From positions 773,316 through 837,315 of the forward strand of contig JAJEKV010000161.1 of NCBI GenBank assembly GCA_021234155.1: DNA of 64,000 nt, given 5' to 3'. The stretch comes from Isoetes taiwanensis. Taxonomy: Eukaryota > Streptophyta > Lycopodiopsida > Isoetales > Isoetaceae. The position numbers were made by a program, and so were the translations under genes. The notes beneath the pieces were generated by a model. That model had not been told where the DNA came from and made no database searches. It was given only the letters and a program-made list of their open reading frames with translations. This document shows, one piece after another, positions 60,375-64,000 of the stretch (position 1 is the first letter of the stretch; every line of letters starts with the position of its first letter).

Positions 60375-62657
60375 CTAAGCCTCATTGCTGCTGTAAACCA
60401 GAATATCATCCAGAAAGACCACAACAAACTTGCCCAAAAAGAGTCTCAAAACTCTACTCATCATGCGACAAAAAGTTGCAGGTGCGTTAGTTAATCCAAA
60501 AGGCATTACTAAAAATTCATAATGACCATGAGGTGTGCGAAAAGCTGTTTTATGAATGTCTGGTTCATGCACACGAACCTGATGATACCCAGATTTTAAA
60601 TCTATCTTACTGAAGATAGTGGCGCCCTTTAGCTGATCCAACAAGTCATCCACTCGTGGAATAGGGTACTTATTCTTGATTGTAAACTTATTGAGAGCCC
60701 TGTAATCAATACACATACGAAAAGAACCATCTTTTTTGTTAACCAAAAGAACGGGTGCTCCATAAGGTGAGCTACTTTCCCGGATCAAACCACGATCCAG
60801 CAAATCCTGCACTTGCTTCTGAACCTCATCAAGCATAGCTGGTGACATTCGGTAGGGATGTTTCACTATTGGTTCAGTCCCTGGAACCAACTCAATGCGA
60901 TGATTCTCCGGCCTATCAGGTGGCATCTCCACCACATCATCCTTAAACAAGTCCTCATACGTATTAAGAAATTGCAAACGAGCACGATCCAAATCATTAG
61001 TAACAGCAGTAGTTTGCTCATGAGGAAAAATATAGACAAGATAAACTCCTATGGGCTCACGGCGTACACATCGCTTAAAAGCAGCATGACTAACCATAAT
61101 AGCAGGATTTGAAGATTTTATACATGTGAAGGTTACTCCATCAACATTAACTTCCAAAGTCTTATAGTTCACCTTAGGGTCAATTTGTCTCCACCATGGG
61201 ATTCCAAGTACAATGTCTACTTTCCTCAAATCTGGAACCACCATAAGATCACGATTTGTGACATAATCGCCGATTGCAAATCTCTGCTGTAACACTTTTG
61301 CTTCACAAGATCCAAACATGTTAGAGCAAATGCCTGCCACTGTACGATTAGGAAAACGAACAGTAGGTAATTTCAAGCGTTGAACAAGATCTAAAGAAAT
61401 GAGATCATGCGAGGCACCATTGTCCAGCTGCACAATTACATGAGTCTCACCAATATGTCCATCAAATAACAGCAGATCATGATCATCGGCATCCCCTGAG
61501 ATTTCTGTTGTGCCAGCATTGACTTTTTCCTTACCATCACCTCCCTTGTCAGCACGTCCACCATGATGGCTATCACGGCTACTTCGCCCCCGCTTACCAA
61601 TGCGACAATCACGAGCATAGTGACCTTGACGACCACACTGGTAGCATGCATCAGCTTCAAAGGTACGTGGCCGCTTACCCAATCGATCAAATACAGATCT
61701 TCTGGGACCATTCTGATCACGAACTAGATCCACAGTGTTGGCACGCATTCGGGGTTGAAACCTTCGTCTTTGCTGCTGATGTCGCTGCCTAGAGTTTGAA
61801 CCTCGAGCAGCCTCATCCTTCTCCATTTCCAATGCAGCTGTACGTGCATGTTGCAAAGTTCGGGGCCGGCATAACTTCAACATGTGTGAGTAGCGGTATT
61901 TGAGAGCACCAATGAACCGGGTCTTGATCTCTCTCTTCGTTAATCCTGTCATTTGACTCAACAAAGTGTTAAATCTATTTGTGAAATCATCTACAGTCTC
62001 ATCAGCACGCTGCTTCATCATCCGCCACTGCTCCTGCACAAAATCCTTGTAATTGTCAGGCATAAACTCTGATTTCATGAGTTTTTTCATTCTGGCCCAA
62101 GTTTCAATGGGCTTATTTGCTGCATTCGCCGCATCCACCTTCTGCTGCCACCATAGAATCGTATCACCTTTCAATTGAGCCCTTGCCCAATAAAGTTTCC
62201 GCTTGTCTGAGTATTCATGTTCCGCAAAGAAACTCTCCATCTTGGCCATCCATCGAAGTAAGGATGCCCCATCGCGTTTCCCATAAAAGTAATCCAACTC
62301 CACTTTTGGATCCTTAGGCTTCTTCTCAACTACGGCTCCAGCTCCTACACCATCACCATTGGGCTGCTCCATCTTCTGTAACAAAAGTTTCTGTAATAAC
62401 TCATTTTGCTTCATCAGCAAACGAGTCACACTGTCTCGCGACTTTTTCTTTGCTGCCCTCCTCATTAGTGTTCCAGCACGATCAAAAACTTTGGCAAGTT
62501 GTTTCTTCGGCATCTCATCATTATCAACATTATCCTCCTCAGGAGGGACGTCTTCTTCACCCGCAGAAACATCTTCCTCCGACGGAACTTCCTCCACATC
62601 TTCCTCTTCAACCTCCTCTGCAATCTCGTGCTTCGGAGCCTTTGCTTTCTTCGCCAT
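60375..62657 (-). CDS. Gypsy Gag, protease and RT core
   Basis: First in-frame ATG at 62657. An acidic N-terminus and a Gag capsid-like region ([37 protein letters not shown]) are followed by a CCHC zinc knuckle ([14 protein letters not shown]). The protease follows, with [11 protein letters not shown], Asp-Asn-Gly where Asp-Ser/Thr-Gly is usual. RT motifs are [33 protein letters not shown] and [12 protein letters not shown]. The frame ends at TAG 60377-60375, in a position where family members have a sense codon (GAG or AAG), so a single substitution or readthrough is possible. Gag and Pol share one frame up to this point. Confidence 0.9.
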   Translation of the reverse strand: MAKKAKAPKHEIAEEVEEEDVEEVPSEEDVSAGEEDVPPEEDNVDNDEMPKKQLAKVFDRAGTLMRRAAKKKSRDSVTRLLMKQNELLQKLLLQKMEQPNGDGVGAGAVVEKKPKDPKVELDYFYGKRDGASLLRWMAKMESFFAEHEYSDKRKLYWARAQLKGDTILWWQQKVDAANAANKPIETWARMKKLMKSEFMPDNYKDFVQEQWRMMKQRADETVDDFTNRFNTLLSQMTGLTKREIKTRFIGALKYRYSHMLKLCRPRTLQHARTAALEMEKDEAARGSNSRQRHQQQRRRFQPRMRANTVDLVRDQNGPRRSVFDRLGKRPRTFEADACYQCGRQGHYARDCRIGKRGRSSRDSHHGGRADKGGDGKEKVNAGTTEISGDADDHDLLLFDGHIGETHVIVQLDNGASHDLISLDLVQRLKLPTVRFPNRTVAGICSNMFGSCEAKVLQQRFAIGDYVTNRDLMVVPDLRKVDIVLGIPWWRQIDPKVNYKTLEVNVDGVTFTCIKSSNPAIMVSHAAFKRCVRREPIGVYLVYIFPHEQTTAVTNDLDRARLQFLNTYEDLFKDDVVEMPPDRPENHRIELVPGTEPIVKHPYRMSPAMLDEVQKQVQDLLDRGLIRESSSPYGAPVLLVNKKDGSFRMCIDYRALNKFTIKNKYPIPRVDDLLDQLKGATIFSKIDLKSGYHQVRVHEPDIHKTAFRTPHGHYEFLVMPFGLTNAPATFCRMMSRVLRLFLGKFVVVFLDDILVYSSNEA

Positions 62658-62694
62658 ATCCGCTTTCCGCAAGGATTCACGTTGGGTTCACCAC

Positions 62695-63221
62695 TGTTAC
62701 GGATTTAGGCTAAAAAGCAAATAGTGGAGAGAGGGAATTGGGGACACAATCACGAGAGAGATCTTTATTAAAGAGAAAAGTAAATACAACAGGAGTATGA
62801 GATATAGTCAAACCGCCCGACCACGGAACTAGCACTTCCAACAGGAAGTAACCGCCAGGAGTCTTCCAAACTCCGCCGCTAGTTCCTCCCCTGAACACTG
62901 ATGCTAATCTCTTCAGAGCACACTCTCATAAGACCACCAACCATCCTCCTTGTTCTCCCAGATATGTCTTTTTAAACCTGCAGGATCTATTCTCATCCGT
63001 ACAACTATTATTAGCTCTGGCTCCTTTAATAGACCAGACTAAGATTAGCATCATCTATTCTCTGAACTCCTCCAAACATAGTTGACCAATAATAGAGTAG
63101 CTAATTCTATATTTATGGTACTATGATTGGCATGACAGTAGAGTAGCTAATTCTAGTGCCATGGTTGTTTATAAAAGTCTGGATTTTCTAACATTCTAAC
63201 TATTAGAATGTATTCGTAACA
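62695..63221 (-). repeat. 5' LTR of the gypsy element
   Basis: 527 bp. On the minus strand the next bases (GTGGTGAACCCAACGTGAAT) begin with a TGG-type primer-binding site whose tRNA I could not assign. Confidence 0.93.
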
Positions 63222-63480
63222 AGTGCGGATGATAGTATCAAGATACTCCCACATGCAGAAACTGCCCACATATGCACATGTTCTCATTTTACATTTGCTA
63301 ATGAATACTATTACCATTATTTTTCCTTGTCTTTCAAACACCTCTGACACTTGACATCGGCATATCTTCATTCAGACCACCCACTGTCAGCACCCTATTC
63401 GTGGCATATTTCACGTCAGAAAATTCATAGGCAGAATATAGTGTAGACCAACATCATAATACTTACCTACTCTTTTGTAC
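63222..63480. other. Non-coding, right flank of the gypsy insertion
   Basis: Short sequence between the target duplication and a donor-like AGTAGGTAAG on the minus strand near 63470. Confidence 0.4.
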
Positions 63481-63975
63481 AGGCCCACCTAGGTGAATAA
63501 CATTGGCTGTGCTGGTGGTCAAAGTTGGAGCAGTTGATGAGGACTGTTGTTCCTGTAGTTCGCAAACTTCCCGATCACCAGTAACCTTATTAATGGCAGT
63601 CATTGGATTATGCCTTCGGTTAAAACAGCTCATTCCCCCAGATGGTAAGGTTTCCTTTCTTGATTCACATGCATTGGATGTAATTAACTTTGCAAATTGC
63701 TGGCTGGATATTGATGGATTCATTGCTCGTGCAGGCAACAGCCCACATGAAGCTTTTCTATTTCTGCATCTCACATGCCGTAGATCACTTGGATTGACAG
63801 GTAGCATAGGTCTTATCTGCCATGGAATATACCTGTCAGGACCAGCATTTAGTTCAAGCATGGGACTATTCCCTTGTTCTCTTGATGTATGGTTAACACT
63901 TGTGACAAAGCGAATTTGAGAGCCAACTCGTATTTGAACGCATGTTGTGTACATGCATGGGAACTGGAGTTGAAA
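63473..63975 (-). CDS. Unrecognised exon-like ORF at window edge
   Basis: A minus-strand frame of about 165 codons is open up to the window end and runs toward a good donor (GTACAAAAGAGTAG then GTAAGT) near 63468. The product is Ser/Pro/Arg-rich with LTTSTANVIHLGGPVQ near its end. No domain is recognised. The opposite strand (63503-63919) is also open, so the coding strand is not certain. It may be an exon of a host gene near whose intron the gypsy element inserted. Confidence 0.3.
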
Positions 63976-64000
63976 ACTCAAGTCCAGCCAGGGGACGGAC

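Larger units (their letters stand above)
57536..63221 (-). mobile_element. Complete Ty3/gypsy chromovirus with paired LTRs
   Basis: Two 527-bp LTRs (57536-58062 and 62695-63221) start TGTTACGG and end GTAACA, and differ at about three positions by eye. AGTGC is directly repeated outside (57531-57535 and 63222-63226). The coding order on the minus strand is Gag, protease, RT, RNase H, integrase, chromodomain. The near-identical LTRs indicate a recent insertion. Four coding breaks are present, three of them one-base. Confidence 0.93.

Noticed and set aside
63503-63919. Plus-strand frame opposite the edge ORF
   Set aside because: It shows no family motifs, and the minus strand has the better splice donor; it was left out, though the strand remains uncertain.

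Overview
The window looks like a land-plant nuclear genome: genes have GT-AG introns, much of the DNA is AT-rich and non-coding, and it is packed with plant-type mobile elements (Ty3/gypsy chromovirus, Ty1/copia, L1-type LINE with a zf-RVT domain, a CACTA-like element) plus a plant-type HAD/NIF phosphatase domain. The style suggests a seed-free vascular plant such as a fern, but that is a weak guess. No ordinary housekeeping gene is complete; almost everything recognisable belongs to, or was carried by, a mobile element.

Layout. 1-5.2 kb: a RING-H2 gene fragment, a relic end of a large DNA element (1560-2271) and a 3' LINE scrap. 5.28-41.69 kb: a proposed 36.4-kb nested unit with 21-bp inverted ends and a 4-bp TTCT flank on each side. 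Its own genes appear to be an eight-exon Ulp1/C48-type protease gene reading inward from the left, a small acidic ORF, and a transposase-like gene (D-F-S-E-N / S-D-G / H-G-K-G motifs) reading inward from the right. Two large insertions sit inside it. The first is a 4.9-kb L1-type LINE (9284-23075, 16-bp target duplication), itself split by an 8.9-kb CACTA-like element (12648-21526, TAG target duplication) that carries a 5-kb inverted minisatellite. The second is a 12.07-kb DNA element (27321-39389, 27-bp TIRs, AAAA duplication) that lands inside the transposase-like gene and splits it in frame.

The 12-kb element carries two divergent genes sharing a ~210-bp promoter region. One (minus strand) encodes a DUF8039-like plus DUF7869-like putative transposase, interrupted by a ~550-bp MITE. 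The other (plus strand) encodes a ~1260-residue protein with a ParB-like motif, a weak methyltransferase-like motif and a C-terminal FCP1/SCP-type HAD phosphatase domain. Short palindromes built on CGGGCATGTGCCCG fill introns of both genes and recur in the relic at 1.6 kb, so they look like a signature of this element family.

41.7-64 kb: diverged ~0.8-kb repeats around a decayed non-LTR element (44-46.4 kb), non-coding DNA with microsatellites, a truncated Ty1/copia element (53.18-56.29 kb), a complete young Ty3/gypsy chromovirus on the minus strand (57536-63221, AGTGC duplication, LTRs differing at about 3 of 527 positions), and an unrecognised exon-like ORF at the right edge.

Caveat: most reading-frame breaks in the younger elements are repaired by one extra base in a short homopolymer run. 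That pattern suggests sequencing or assembly errors rather than decay, so those genes may be intact in reality.
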